From: Methylotenera versatilis 79
Lineage (GTDB): Bacteria > Pseudomonadota > Gammaproteobacteria > Burkholderiales > Methylophilaceae
NCBI RefSeq assembly: GCF_000384375.1
Contig: NZ_ARVX01000001.1
Span: forward strand, 2,170,001 to 2,234,000
Length of the DNA stretch: 64,000 bases
Direction of reading: 5' to 3'
Part shown: in pieces, positions 9,509-19,021 of the stretch
Layout: every line of letters begins with the position of its first letter
Position numbering within the stretch: position 1 is the first letter of the stretch
Position numbers and translations under genes: made by a program
Notes under the pieces: generated by a model
What the model was told of the DNA's origin: nothing
The model's input: the letters and a program-made list of their open reading frames with translations, nothing else
Database searches by the model: none

Positions 9509-9784
9509 TTATGAATGTTTGTAATGTTTTTTCAATTGTTTAACAACTTCCCATTGCGATTTCATGCCTTTTGGGAAAACAACGAAATCACCTGCTTTAA
9601 TAACTACTTTTTCGCCACCTTGTGGTGTTACGTGAATTTCACCTTCAAGTAAGTAAGCGCTTTCTGTCATACCGAAATCTAATGGAAATTTAGAAACTTC
9701 TTTTTCCCAGATAGACCAGCTAGCAACGCCTAATTCTTTTAATTTCTCTTCTGACGGGTTGTGATCAATAACGATTTGGCTCAT
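9509..9784 (-). CDS. Small cupin-domain protein (DUF861-like)
   Basis: A 91-residue single-domain cupin of unknown substrate. The visible pattern, an acidic/hydrophobic N-terminus (WSIWEKEVSKFPLDFG), then YLLEGEIHVTPQGGE and GDFVVFPKGMKSQWEV, matches the short cupins annotated in the ureidoglycine-aminohydrolase-like family. Only fragments of the cupin metal motif are present, with Glu in LLEGE but no His pair, so metal binding is doubtful. Single gene, convergent with glnD, downstream of the tRNA-Ser terminator. No function can be assigned from sequence. Confidence 0.8.
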   Translation of the reverse strand: MSQIVIDHNPSEEKLKELGVASWSIWEKEVSKFPLDFGMTESAYLLEGEIHVTPQGGEKVVIKAGDFVVFPKGMKSQWEVVKQLKKHYKHS

Positions 9785-9827
9785 GTTAATCCTTAATATA
9801 AATAATAAAATTGGGTTATTTAAAAAG

Positions 9828-9870
9828 AAACGCCGCTTAACCTTTTAATCGGTTCAATTAGCGGCATTTG
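9828..9870 (-). terminator. Terminator of tRNA-Ser
   Basis: AAACGCCGCT pairs with AGCGGCATTT (one C/A mismatch in this orientation, G-T wobble on the minus strand) with an inner AACC/GGTT pairing. On the minus strand it is followed by a T-rich run. It lies ten bases after the encoded CCA. Confidence 0.75.
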
Positions 9871-9878
9871 AAAGTTCT

Positions 9879-9968
9879 TGGCGGAAGAGGTGAGATTCGA
9901 ACTCACGGTGGGCTCGCACCCACGACAGTTTTCAAGACTGTAGCATTAAACCGCTCTGCCACTCTTCC
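9879..9968 (-). tRNA. tRNA-Ser (anticodon UGA)
   Basis: The 90-base minus-strand sequence folds as a class II tRNA: acceptor GGAAGAG/CTCTTCC, discriminator G with encoded CCA, anticodon stem ACAGT/ACTGT around loop CTTGAAA giving anticodon TGA, a long variable arm (GTGGGTGCGAGCCCAC) and T-arm with GTTCGAATC. It reads serine UCA codons. It is single, between def and the cupin gene, with its own terminator downstream. A TATAAT hexamer on the minus strand at 10078-10083 may be part of its promoter. Confidence 0.97.
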
Positions 9969-10047
9969 TAATTTATACAACTACTACTAGATTAACTGTA
10001 CTTAAACGCAGTTTGAAGACAATAACTACACGCGTTAATCTTAACTT

Positions 10048-10068
10048 CGAATAAAGTGTTTATTCGAG
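10048..10068. repeat. Perfect inverted repeat after def
   Basis: TCGAATAA and TTATTCGA flank a 4-base centre, between the def stop and tRNA-Ser. It could be a weak terminator for def or an operator; there is no long T-run on the minus strand. Confidence 0.4.
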
Positions 10069-10091
10069 AAAGTCAGCATTATAGCAAACAA

Positions 10092-10640
10092 TTAATCGTC
10101 TTGAATATCCTGATTTGGAAAAAGTACGTCTGTAAAGCCAAAATCTTTTAAATTTTTGATGCGCATTGGGTACAAAATGCCAAATAAGTGATCACATTCG
10201 TGCTGTACCACGCGCGCATGGAAGCCGCTAACCAAGCGATCAATTGGTGCGCCGAATTGATCAAAGCCTGTGTAATGCAAGCGTGAGTAGCGCGGCACGA
10301 TTCCACGCATGCCTGGAACGGATAAGCAGCCTTCCCAACCATCGTCCATTTCATCTGTTACTGGCGTTAATGTTGGATTGATTAACACGGTATAAGGCAC
10401 AACATCCGCATCAGGATAGCGCGGGTTAACATAATCGCTAGATGCTTTTTGGCCAAATATCACTACTTGTAAACTGACACCGATTTGCGGCGCAGCAATA
10501 CCAGCGCCATTCATATGCGCCATCGTATCTTCTAGGTCCTGAATTAGACTGTGTAATTCTGTGGTGTTAAATTGCGTGACAGACGCTGCTGTTTGTAACA
10601 GTAACGGCTCACCCATTTTTAAAACTGTTTTTATCGCCAT
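10092..10640 (-). CDS. def: Peptide deformylase
   Basis: Removes the formyl group from nascent N-termini. The 182-residue protein contains the three family motifs: [10 protein letters not shown] (about 45), [11 protein letters not shown] (about 105) with the metal-binding Cys, and QHECDHLFG (about 148) with the two His and catalytic Glu of HExxH. The length and the final motif fit a second, non-fmt-linked deformylase type. It is not next to fmt here, so a housekeeping def-fmt pair may exist elsewhere (inference). Gap of about 50 bases to the upstream phosphorylase gene suggests cotranscription. Confidence 0.95.
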   Translation of the reverse strand: MAIKTVLKMGEPLLLQTAASVTQFNTTELHSLIQDLEDTMAHMNGAGIAAPQIGVSLQVVIFGQKASSDYVNPRYPDADVVPYTVLINPTLTPVTDEMDDGWEGCLSVPGMRGIVPRYSRLHYTGFDQFGAPIDRLVSGFHARVVQHECDHLFGILYPMRIKNLKDFGFTDVLFPNQDIQDD

Positions 10641-10692
10641 CTTAAATCCACCTTAAATCTTTTCAGCCTATTTAAATATTGTCTTAATGCCA

Positions 10693-11439
10693 TTAAGCTT
10701 GATGCACATGCACAATCTCTTCAATTAAAATTCGCACCTTTTGCATGGTTAAGTCCAATCTGGTCATCACATCCTCATATTGAATGCCATTAGCGCTGTC
10801 GCCCCGCCCCGCTGCCTGATTAGCAATTGGACATAATGCCGCGTATTCCATAGCCAATTCTCGCGCTAATGCGGCTTCTGGCATGCCTGTCATACCAACT
10901 AGCGTAGCACCATCGCGTTCTAGGCGATTGATTTCTGCAGCGGTTTCTAATCTTGGCCCTTGTACGCAGGCATATACACCGCCATCAATCAATTGCTGTT
11001 GAATCTGATTGGCAGCTTTTAAACAATTTTGACGTAAATTTGCAGAGTAAGGTTCAGTAAAATCAATATGTTTAACGGGCAACTCAATACCGTCGTGATA
11101 AGTATTTTTACGGCCGTGCGTGTAATCGATTATCTGATGTGGCAACACAATATCGCCCGCATTTAATTCGCTACTGATTCCGCCTACAGTTGCAATCGCC
11201 AATAAATCGTTCACACCAACTGAGTGCAAAGCCCAAATATTCGCCCGATAATTAACCGCATGTGGCGGAATAGTATGTCCGCCGCCATGACGTGCTAAAA
11301 AAACCACTTCAACGCCAGAAACTTCGCCAAAAATAAGCGGTTGCGAAGCTTCACCATAAGGCGTGCGTGCAATCTGCCGTCTGGTGATTTTTAAGTTATC
11401 CAGTTTTGTTAAACCAGTGCCGCCGATAATACCTAACAT
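10693..11439 (-). CDS. S-methyl-5'-thioinosine / methylthioadenosine phosphorylase family protein
   Basis: Purine nucleoside phosphorylase of the MTAP family, cleaving a methylthio-nucleoside with phosphate during polyamine-linked methionine salvage. The 248-residue protein has the N-terminal GIIGGTGL phosphate loop, FLARHGGGHTIPPHAVNYRA (about 50-68) and the base-site segment TLVGMTGMPEAALARELAM (about 180-198). In bacteria lacking MTA phosphorylase, similar proteins act on methylthioinosine; sequence alone does not settle MTA versus MTI. Divergent from hpnC and followed by def. Confidence 0.88.
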   Translation of the reverse strand: MLGIIGGTGLTKLDNLKITRRQIARTPYGEASQPLIFGEVSGVEVVFLARHGGGHTIPPHAVNYRANIWALHSVGVNDLLAIATVGGISSELNAGDIVLPHQIIDYTHGRKNTYHDGIELPVKHIDFTEPYSANLRQNCLKAANQIQQQLIDGGVYACVQGPRLETAAEINRLERDGATLVGMTGMPEAALARELAMEYAALCPIANQAAGRGDSANGIQYEDVMTRLDLTMQKVRILIEEIVHVHQA

Positions 11440-11550
11440 ATAAACCTAACCATAAATGACCGTTTGCTTGACTTAAATATTTTTGATTATTGTAGCGCAT
11501 GGTCGCCGCTCGCGCTGTAGGATTTAGCGGTTTTATGGCATACTTTGCAT

Positions 11551-12477
11551 ATGAGCGCAGACAGCAAAATGGCAAAAACAATAGCAGAGATGGATACTTT
11601 CGCTAAAACCGAACTTTTAGACGCAATGAATGGCAATCTTGCAGATAGTTTGACGCTATCACAGACGCATTACGAAAATTTTCCTGTCGCTTCTCACTTT
11701 TTACCCAAACATCTGCGTAATCCTATTGCTTTAATATACACGTTTGCGCGTCAAGCCGATGATTTTGCTGATGAAGGCAATCATCGGCCTGCTACAAGAC
11801 TTGCCAACCTACAAGGCTTTAAACAGCAGTTAGATTTAATCAAAAGTAATAGCAAAACAAAATCGCCATTTTTTACCGAATTTGGCGACATGATTCGTGA
11901 ATATAATTTACCGCTAACGCCTTTTTATGACTTGCTGGATGCATTTAGCCAAGATGTGACTAAAACGCATTATGCGAATTTCTTTGAATTATTAGATTAC
12001 TGTCGTCGTTCTGCTAACCCAATTGGCGCACTGCTGTTGCATCTTTTTGGCAAAGCCACACCAGAAAATCTCATCTACTCAAACCAAATTTGTACTGCAT
12101 TGCAACTGATTAACTTTTATCAAGATGTGGCGATTGATTTTGAAAATGATTTTCATCGCAGCCGCGTCTATCTATGCCAAGATGAGATGCGCGAATATGG
12201 CGTGACCGAAGCGCAGATTGCCAGCCAGCATGTGAATAAAAATTGGGAAAGATTCATGCTGTTCAATATTGATCGTGCACAAACCATGTTGAATGAAGGC
12301 AAGCCATTGGAACATATTTTACCTGGCCGTATTGGTTTAGAGATGCGCATGATTATTGGCGGCGGCGACCGTATTTTGTATAAATTAAGAAATGTACGCG
12401 GTGATGTTTTCAAACATAGACCGCAACTTAAAGCGTGGGATTGGCCACTTATTCTGCTTAAAGCATTGTTAACTTAA
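11551..12477 (+). CDS. hpnC: Squalene synthase HpnC (hydroxysqualene synthase)
   Basis: Second step of the three-enzyme bacterial squalene route: presqualene diphosphate to hydroxysqualene. The 308-residue trans-prenyltransferase-type protein has both Asp-rich metal motifs, QADDFADE (about 70) and YQDVAIDFEND (about 192), plus the YCRRSANPIG segment. Start: ATG at 11551 is the first ATG; two further in-frame ATGs (11569, 11590) are possible and the first 15-20 residues are not conserved-looking. First gene of the hpnCDE cassette, all plus strand and closely spaced. Confidence 0.93.
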   Translation: MSADSKMAKTIAEMDTFAKTELLDAMNGNLADSLTLSQTHYENFPVASHFLPKHLRNPIALIYTFARQADDFADEGNHRPATRLANLQGFKQQLDLIKSNSKTKSPFFTEFGDMIREYNLPLTPFYDLLDAFSQDVTKTHYANFFELLDYCRRSANPIGALLLHLFGKATPENLIYSNQICTALQLINFYQDVAIDFENDFHRSRVYLCQDEMREYGVTEAQIASQHVNKNWERFMLFNIDRAQTMLNEGKPLEHILPGRIGLEMRMIIGGGDRILYKLRNVRGDVFKHRPQLKAWDWPLILLKALLT

Positions 12478-12543
12478 TCATTCACTTACACCCAGCTTAA
12501 GACATTACTTAACGCTATTTTTAAAGCAAAAATACTAATAACA

Positions 12544-13383
12544 ATGACACCACAGCAATACTGCCAACAAAAAGCGTCTCAAAGCGGTTCTAGCTTTACC
12601 CTTAGTTTTATTTTCCTACCCAAAAACAAACGCCAAGCCATGACTGCGCTGTATGCGTTTTGCCGTGAAGTGGATGATGTAGTCGACGAATGTACCGATT
12701 TTAATGTGGCGCAAACCAAATTGAATTGGTGGAAAAGTGAGATTGTTAATTTATACGCCAATACGCCGCAGCATCCTGTAACAAAAGCGCTGCAACCATT
12801 TGTTAGTGAATTCAATCTTGCCCAAGCACATTTTTTAGAAGTAATTGATGGCATGGAAATGGATTTAAAATTTAATCGTTATGCAGATTTTGAGCAATTG
12901 CAGTTATATTGTTATCGCGTAGCTAGCGTGGTTGGACTACTTTCTGCGCAGATTTTTGGCTTTAATAATCCTAATACACTTAAATATGCACATGATTTAG
13001 GCATGGCATTTCAGCTCACCAATATTACACGTGACGTCGGCGAAGATGCGCGACGTGGGCGAATTTACTTGCCATTGGATGAGTTAACACAAGCAGGCGT
13101 AAGCGAAGAGGATATTCTACAAAGCCGTGAAACAGATGCAGTCAAAAACTTGATGGAATTACAGATAGCGCGTGCTGAAAGTTATTACGATAAAGCCTTG
13201 CGTGAATTACCAACTGAAGACGCAAAACTACAGCGGCCAGGATTAATGATGGCTGCAATTTACCGCACTTTGTTGCGTGAAATCAAGCAAGATGGTGCGC
13301 AAAAGGTGCTCAATTCACGTATTTCATTAGGTGGTTTGCGCAAACTTTGGCTAGTGTCAACAGTGTGGATGCGCAAAGTTTAA
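12544..13383 (+). CDS. hpnD: Presqualene diphosphate synthase HpnD
   Basis: Joins two farnesyl diphosphates to presqualene diphosphate, the first committed step. The 279-residue protein carries REVDDVVDE (about 41-49) and NITRDVGEDARRGRIYLP (about 159-176), the two Mg-diphosphate motifs of the squalene/phytoene synthase family, in a form typical of HpnD. It lies 66 bases after hpnC and 6 bases before hpnE. Farnesyl diphosphate would come from the MEP pathway that includes dxr at the start of the window. Confidence 0.94.
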   Translation: MTPQQYCQQKASQSGSSFTLSFIFLPKNKRQAMTALYAFCREVDDVVDECTDFNVAQTKLNWWKSEIVNLYANTPQHPVTKALQPFVSEFNLAQAHFLEVIDGMEMDLKFNRYADFEQLQLYCYRVASVVGLLSAQIFGFNNPNTLKYAHDLGMAFQLTNITRDVGEDARRGRIYLPLDELTQAGVSEEDILQSRETDAVKNLMELQIARAESYYDKALRELPTEDAKLQRPGLMMAAIYRTLLREIKQDGAQKVLNSRISLGGLRKLWLVSTVWMRKV

Positions 13384-13389
13384 ACCGAC

Positions 13390-14718
13390 ATGGTGCATAA
13401 AAACAAAGCACACGTTGCGATTATTGGTGGTGGCATGGCAGGTCTTTCTGCCGCCGCAACACTTGCAGAGCAAGGTATTCAGACCACATTATTTGAATCT
13501 GGACCACACTTTGGTGGACGCGCACGTAGCGTCGCGATTGAGTTCAATAGTCAAACTTTTCAGGTAGATAACGGACAGCACATTTTATTAGGCGCTTATC
13601 ACGAAACACTTAAGCTGCTCGAAAAAGTAGGCGTGCAAGAAAAACAGGCTTTTTTACGCTTGCCGTTAGCGCTGAATATGATTTCACCGCGCCATAAAAA
13701 GTCTTTCAAATTAGCCAATCTGAATTTTTTACCACATCCTTTGAATCAACTATTTGGTTTTTTGTGCTGCCAGGGCTTAAGTTTTAAAGAACGCGTATCT
13801 GTGGTGACGCTGATTGTTAAACTTAAAAAAAATAATTACCGCTTAACAAGCGATGCGCTTTTAAAAGATTATTTACTAAATAATCATCAATCGAATCAAA
13901 CCATTAAGTTCTTGTGGGAGCCGCTGTGTCTAGCGGCACTGAATACGCCAATTGAATCGGCTAGCAGCAAAGTATTTTTAAATGTACTGCATGATGCTTT
14001 TAATGACGGCAAAAACGATAGCGACTTTCTGATTCCAAAATTAGATCTATCGCAAATTCTATCCACGCCAATAGTGCGTTATCTGCAAGCAAACCAATCG
14101 ACAGTACTTAATAACAAGCTTGTGCGCAGCATTAAACCGATTGAACACGGTTTTGAAGTGGCAACTCGATTAGAAAAATATACTTTTAGCCACGTGATTA
14201 TCGCAACTGCTGCCAGAAAATTGAAAGATTTAACTGGTGACTTACCCAAGCTAGATTTTGTGATTTCGCAAACGGATGTCTATGATTATCAACCGATTTA
14301 TACGGTTTACTTGCAATATCCAAACCATATAACGTTACCTCAACCCATGTTAGGTTTGGTGGATTTAACCAGTCAATGGGTGTTTGATCGCGGCCAATTA
14401 TGTGGTCAACAAGGTTTAATGGCGGTGGTGATTAGCGCAAAAGGCAATCATCAAAAACTCACGCAAGATATGCTGGCACTGAAAGTGGCGCAAGAGTTAC
14501 ATCAAGCTTTTCCATATTTAAATAAACCACTTTGGCACAAGGTGATTGCTGAAAAGCGCGCCACTTTTTCTTGTAACGTGAATTTGCCGCGGCCCGCTAA
14601 TGTTACGCCTTACCTAAATTTATTTTTGGCAGGCGATTATACTTATGCAGATTATCCAGCGACGATTGAAGGTGCAGTGCGAAGTGGTATTGCTTGTGCA
14701 AACCTGATTTTAAAATAG
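13390..14718 (+). CDS. hpnE: Hydroxysqualene dehydroxylase HpnE
   Basis: FAD-dependent amine-oxidase/phytoene-desaturase-fold protein that reduces hydroxysqualene to squalene. The 442-residue chain starts with a dinucleotide-binding loop IIGGGMAGLSAA (about 12-23), has GGRARSV near 45, and ends with the family's FAD motif FLAGDYTYADYPATIEGAVR (about 417-436). It sits 6 bases downstream of hpnD, so the two are likely coupled. No squalene-hopene cyclase follows; the next gene, radA, is convergent. Confidence 0.93.
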   Translation: MVHKNKAHVAIIGGGMAGLSAAATLAEQGIQTTLFESGPHFGGRARSVAIEFNSQTFQVDNGQHILLGAYHETLKLLEKVGVQEKQAFLRLPLALNMISPRHKKSFKLANLNFLPHPLNQLFGFLCCQGLSFKERVSVVTLIVKLKKNNYRLTSDALLKDYLLNNHQSNQTIKFLWEPLCLAALNTPIESASSKVFLNVLHDAFNDGKNDSDFLIPKLDLSQILSTPIVRYLQANQSTVLNNKLVRSIKPIEHGFEVATRLEKYTFSHVIIATAARKLKDLTGDLPKLDFVISQTDVYDYQPIYTVYLQYPNHITLPQPMLGLVDLTSQWVFDRGQLCGQQGLMAVVISAKGNHQKLTQDMLALKVAQELHQAFPYLNKPLWHKVIAEKRATFSCNVNLPRPANVTPYLNLFLAGDYTYADYPATIEGAVRSGIACANLILK

Positions 14719-14757
14719 GCTGCTAGATAAAATTTAGAAAGAATAAAACTAGAAAAT

Positions 14758-14778
14758 AATCATGTTGAAAACATGATT
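14758..14778. terminator. Hairpin between convergent hpnE and radA
   Basis: A perfect 9-base stem AATCATGTT/AACATGATT with 3-base loop. T-runs are weak on both sides, so termination is plausible but not strong. Confidence 0.5.
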
Positions 14779-14817
14779 CAAATAAGATTTAAAAACTATC
14801 GCAAAAAATGGGTTAAG

Positions 14818-16191
14818 TCAGCTGTTACGTAATTGGTTTAATGCTTGTTCTAAACGTTCTACCGCAATCACTTCTAGCCCTGCTATCTTAGTTTTTGGCG
14901 CATTCGCTTTTGGCACAATCGCTTTCGTAAAACCCAGTTTCGCGGCTTCTTTCAATCTAACTAACCCACCTTGTACAGGCCGTACTTCTCCAGCCAAACC
15001 AACTTCACCAAATACAATCAGTTTGTTATCTAATGGCTTGTTTTTTAAAGAAGAAACGATTGACAATAACACAGCTAAATCCACTGCTGGCTCTGCAATT
15101 TTAACGCCACCAACGGCATTAATAAATACATCTTGATCGAAACAAGGAATACCCGCATGGCGATTCAATACCGCTAGCAACATGGCTAAACGGTTTTGCT
15201 CAAGCCCAGTGGCTAATCTTTTGGGGCTAGGTGCGTGGCTTTCATCTACCAATGCTTGGATTTCAATTAAAAGTGGTCGCGTGCCTTCCATGGTGACGGT
15301 GATGCAACTACCTGCCACTTGGCCTTCGTGATGCGATAAAAATAAGGCAGATGGATTGGATACTTCACGTAAACCATGTTCTGTCATCGCAAACACACCC
15401 AGTTCATTGACTGCGCCAAAGCGATTTTTAAAAGCGCGAATCAATCGGAATGACGAGTTTTGATCGCCTTCAAAATACAAAACGGTATCGACAATATGCT
15501 CTAGCACGCGCGGCCCAGCTAACGAACCTTCTTTGGTGACATGACCCACCAAAATAACCGTGATACCTAATTGCTTGGCTAAACGGGTTAATTGCGCCGA
15601 ACATTCACGCACTTGCGCGACCGATCCGGGTGCGGATTGCAACACTTCTGAGTAGACAGTTTGAATGGAATCGATGACGGCGATATTGGGTTTATGCGTT
15701 TGTAAGGTCGCTAAAATCTTCTCAAGATTGATTTCTGCCAACAATTCTACTTGGCTGGCATCTAACCCCAAACGCTTTGCGCGCATGGCAATTTGTTGTG
15801 GCGACTCTTCGCCACTCACGTAAATCGCTTGCGCTGACTTTCCGAGATGACAAAGAACTTGTAATAATAAAGTCGATTTACCAATGCCAGGATCGCCGCC
15901 GATTAGCACAACGCCACCCTCAACCAAGCCACCACCTAATACGCGATCAAACTCGCTGATGCCTGTTGGGGTTCTTTCGATATCGGCCGCTTGAATGCTG
16001 CTTAGCTTCTGCAATTGGCTAGATGCAGCCAAACCTTCAAATTTATTGGCGTAACGATTGGTTGATGTGCTGGTTTCTGCGACTGATTCAACCAGCGTAT
16101 TCCAAGCCATACAGCTTGGACATTGGCCTTGCCATTTCGATTCAGAAGCACCACATTCTGTGCAAGTGTAGACGGTTTTGGATTTAGCCAT
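14818..16191 (-). CDS. radA: DNA repair protein RadA
   Basis: Branch-migration ATPase acting in recombination. The 457-residue protein has an N-terminal zinc motif CTECGASESKWQGQCPSC, a RecA-like ATPase with Walker A GGDPGIGKST (about 90) and the RadA-specific KNRFG motif (about 250), and a C-terminal Lon-protease-like domain without the catalytic Ser-Lys pair being obvious. It lies 24 bases after dnaB, so the two are cotranscribed. Confidence 0.97.
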   Translation of the reverse strand: MAKSKTVYTCTECGASESKWQGQCPSCMAWNTLVESVAETSTSTNRYANKFEGLAASSQLQKLSSIQAADIERTPTGISEFDRVLGGGLVEGGVVLIGGDPGIGKSTLLLQVLCHLGKSAQAIYVSGEESPQQIAMRAKRLGLDASQVELLAEINLEKILATLQTHKPNIAVIDSIQTVYSEVLQSAPGSVAQVRECSAQLTRLAKQLGITVILVGHVTKEGSLAGPRVLEHIVDTVLYFEGDQNSSFRLIRAFKNRFGAVNELGVFAMTEHGLREVSNPSALFLSHHEGQVAGSCITVTMEGTRPLLIEIQALVDESHAPSPKRLATGLEQNRLAMLLAVLNRHAGIPCFDQDVFINAVGGVKIAEPAVDLAVLLSIVSSLKNKPLDNKLIVFGEVGLAGEVRPVQGGLVRLKEAAKLGFTKAIVPKANAPKTKIAGLEVIAVERLEQALNQLRNS

Positions 16192-16215
16192 GTCGCTTAG
16201 TTTTCAGTATTAAGC

Positions 16216-17598
16216 TTAATAATTATCTGGCATGTAGCCTGTATTAGCGAAATTCTCAAAACGTGTATTTTCGCCAATAAATGTCAATCGCACGCGGCCA
16301 ATCGGGCCATTACGCTGTTTGCCGACGATAATTTCAGCCGTGCCTTTGTCTTCACTATCCGGGTTATAGACTTCATCGCGGTAAATAAACAGAATCAAAT
16401 CCGCATCTTGTTCAATAGCGCCAGATTCACGCAAATCGGACATCACAGGACGTTTATCAGGACGCTGCTCAACGCTTCGATTCAATTGAGAAAGCGCGAC
16501 AACGGGACAATCCAGCTCTTTTGCCAACGCTTTTAATGAACGAGAGATTTCAGAAATCTCAGTGGCGCGATTTTCGCCTTGTTTGCCTGCTGGTGCAGAC
16601 ATCAATTGTAAGTAATCGATGACGATTAAACCCAGTTTTCCGCATTGGCGATGTAATCGACGCGCCCTTGCGCGCACATCAAAGCTGCTTAAGCCAGCGC
16701 CTTCATCAATAAAAATCGGCGCTTCGTTTAATTTGCCCAAAGCAGTCGTTAACTTTTCCCAATCTTCATCTTCTAATCGGCCCGTACGCATGCGATGTTG
16801 ATCCAAGCGCCCTACTGAACCAATCATCCGCATTGCCAACTGTGTTGACGCCATTTCCATTGAGAAAACAGCAACGGGTAAACCCGTATCCAAGGCCACA
16901 TTTTCAGCAATATTCAGTGAAAATGCCGTTTTACCCATCGATGGGCGGCCTGCAACGATGATTAAATCGCCACCCTGAAAGCCTGATGTCATTGAATCTA
17001 AATCAGAAAAGCCCGTTGGAATGCCGGTCACATCGCTCGGATTATCGCGTGAAAATAGCATATCAATACGTTCAGCGACTTGCGGCAGTAACTCTTTAAT
17101 ATCTTGAAAGCCTTGACTCGTGCGCTGACCACCTTCGGCAATCTGAAAAATCTTGGCTTCTGCTTCGTCTAACAATTGCTGCGCATCGCGACCATTCGGA
17201 CTGTAGGCGCTTTCAGCAATACTGCTACCGACTGTAACCAACTTACGCATAATGGCACGTTCGCGCACGATTTCAGCATAGCGGCGAATATTGGCCGCTG
17301 TCGGCGTGTTTTGCGCCAGCGAAGCTAAATAAGCAATACCACCAATAGTGGATAATTCCGCTGTACTTTCCAGCGATTCCGCCACTGTGACAATATCTGC
17401 TGGGCGATTACGCTCGATTAACTTAGCAATATGCTGAAAAATGGTTTTATGGTCGAACTGATAAAAATCTTCTGCTTTTAAAATATCGGCAATTTTATCT
17501 AATGCTTCGTTTTCAAGCAGCAAGCCACCGATCACTGATTGTTCAGCTTCAATGGAATGTGGAGGGAGTTTGAGAGAGTCTAGTTGTTCATCAGCCAT
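16216..17598 (-). CDS. dnaB: Replicative DNA helicase DnaB
   Basis: Hexameric 5'-3' helicase at the replication fork. The 460-residue protein has the N-terminal primase-interaction domain (PPHSIEAEQSVIGGLL), a linker helix, and the RecA-like motor with Walker A GRPSMGKTA (about 213), Walker B LGLIVIDYLQLM and the arginine-finger segment near KQRNGPIG. No intein is present. In most betaproteobacteria dnaB follows rplI directly; here a two-gene ABC transporter intervenes. Confidence 0.97.
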   Translation of the reverse strand: MADEQLDSLKLPPHSIEAEQSVIGGLLLENEALDKIADILKAEDFYQFDHKTIFQHIAKLIERNRPADIVTVAESLESTAELSTIGGIAYLASLAQNTPTAANIRRYAEIVRERAIMRKLVTVGSSIAESAYSPNGRDAQQLLDEAEAKIFQIAEGGQRTSQGFQDIKELLPQVAERIDMLFSRDNPSDVTGIPTGFSDLDSMTSGFQGGDLIIVAGRPSMGKTAFSLNIAENVALDTGLPVAVFSMEMASTQLAMRMIGSVGRLDQHRMRTGRLEDEDWEKLTTALGKLNEAPIFIDEGAGLSSFDVRARARRLHRQCGKLGLIVIDYLQLMSAPAGKQGENRATEISEISRSLKALAKELDCPVVALSQLNRSVEQRPDKRPVMSDLRESGAIEQDADLILFIYRDEVYNPDSEDKGTAEIIVGKQRNGPIGRVRLTFIGENTRFENFANTGYMPDNY

Positions 17599-17659
17599 CT
17601 GCGAATTATAACAGTCAAGCTGTAATCAGGTTCAAGTTAACCTAAAGTTTAAGCGCAAA

Positions 17660-19021
17660 TTAAGCTCGAATAGTTAACGATTTATTCATAGCAACTTGCT
17701 GCTTGTAAAGTAAACCTGCAACAACAACCACATGTAGCAGAGCCAATATCAACCCGCCATAAACGCCTGTGCTTTGCGATAGCGACATCAATGGATTAGC
17801 AATAAAACCGATGGCTTTTGGCAATAATAAAGGAAATAAAACCGTTAACATCATCACATAGAAAAACGTGGTCATCGCTGCACGTTGTGGCTTTTTACTT
17901 AAACTAAAATAGTACAACAAGCCAATATCGCGCAACATTAACAATATCGCCACCAAACCTACTAGCGCAAATGACTGCCCTTTTAGAAAAGACTGCTCAA
18001 ATGCATTTATGCTTTCGGGCTTATTTGATACTGTAAATAGAAGCGCAGCCAAAGATAACGCAATTAGCACAACAAAATACGGCGTTTCTAACCATTTTTT
18101 TTCGGATAATGTTTTATCGGGTAGATTTGTTTGGGAAAGACTTTTTTCGGAGTTTTGGGTAAACCATGGATTGATAAAACGTCGCACGCTGACTAAATCA
18201 CGCTTCTCAGTTAATGCGCCAAAATAGGTCATTAATACGGCAAAAATAAACACGAAGCCTGCGAAGTTTCCGACGCTAAATGCATTGTAAAATCCCAATA
18301 CATAAAATGCGCAAAACAACACAAACGCTAGCATTGCCCAAGGTTTAATCTTAATTTGTAAAGCAGTTTGCATCACGCGGTAACTGGCCAACCATGTCCA
18401 TGCAGTAAAAATAACTAGTGAAATATTGACAAATGTGTAACGGGTAAATGCTGTGCCATACCATAACTGAGTTGGCACTTCAGTCGTATAAATCATGCGC
18501 CCAACGATTGGCATCAACACAAATAAAAACAATAGACTCAAGCCTCTTGGTATCGTCGCACCGCTTTTTGCTGCAAGTAATGCAATAACAAAAGCTAACG
18601 ATTGCGCCAAAAATGCGCCTAAAACTAAACTAATACTGATTTGTAAATTATTGCCAGGCAAGTTAGTTGCAGGCATTAAAAGTATTGCTAATATGCACGG
18701 AATACCGATGTACCAAGCGAAAGAAGTGGCGCCAAATAGCTTCCCCCAAGCCAATTTAAATGGCGATAAAGCGGATAAGCGTTGATTATCCCAAGTGCGA
18801 TTTTGTAGCTCATCACTTACGCTAGAAAACGCTAATTGGCTACCCCATAAAATAGTCGCAATAATAAAGATACTTTTGGCGAGTGTGATAGTGATTGCTG
18901 CGCCGTTTTCATTTTGCATCACAATAAAAAATATCAAGCCCAATAGAACAGGTGCGGCAATCAAGCGATGTAAGCTCAGCTCTAACCAAATATTGCGATT
19001 AAACTCTGGATTATTCATCAT
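17660..19021 (-). CDS. ABC transporter membrane protein
   Basis: 453-residue integral membrane protein with about eleven to twelve hydrophobic segments and no ATPase domain. It overlaps the ATPase gene upstream by four bases (ATGA-type junction), so they form a coupled pair. The N-terminus SVSDELQNRTWDNQRLSAL resembles the cytoplasmic elbow of ABC-2-type permeases that work with drug- or lipid-type exporters. Substrate unknown. The pair sits between rplI and dnaB, breaking a usually tight neighbourhood. Confidence 0.75.
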   Translation of the reverse strand: MMNNPEFNRNIWLELSLHRLIAAPVLLGLIFFIVMQNENGAAITITLAKSIFIIATILWGSQLAFSSVSDELQNRTWDNQRLSALSPFKLAWGKLFGATSFAWYIGIPCILAILLMPATNLPGNNLQISISLVLGAFLAQSLAFVIALLAAKSGATIPRGLSLLFLFVLMPIVGRMIYTTEVPTQLWYGTAFTRYTFVNISLVIFTAWTWLASYRVMQTALQIKIKPWAMLAFVLFCAFYVLGFYNAFSVGNFAGFVFIFAVLMTYFGALTEKRDLVSVRRFINPWFTQNSEKSLSQTNLPDKTLSEKKWLETPYFVVLIALSLAALLFTVSNKPESINAFEQSFLKGQSFALVGLVAILLMLRDIGLLYYFSLSKKPQRAAMTTFFYVMMLTVLFPLLLPKAIGFIANPLMSLSQSTGVYGGLILALLHVVVVAGLLYKQQVAMNKSLTIRA

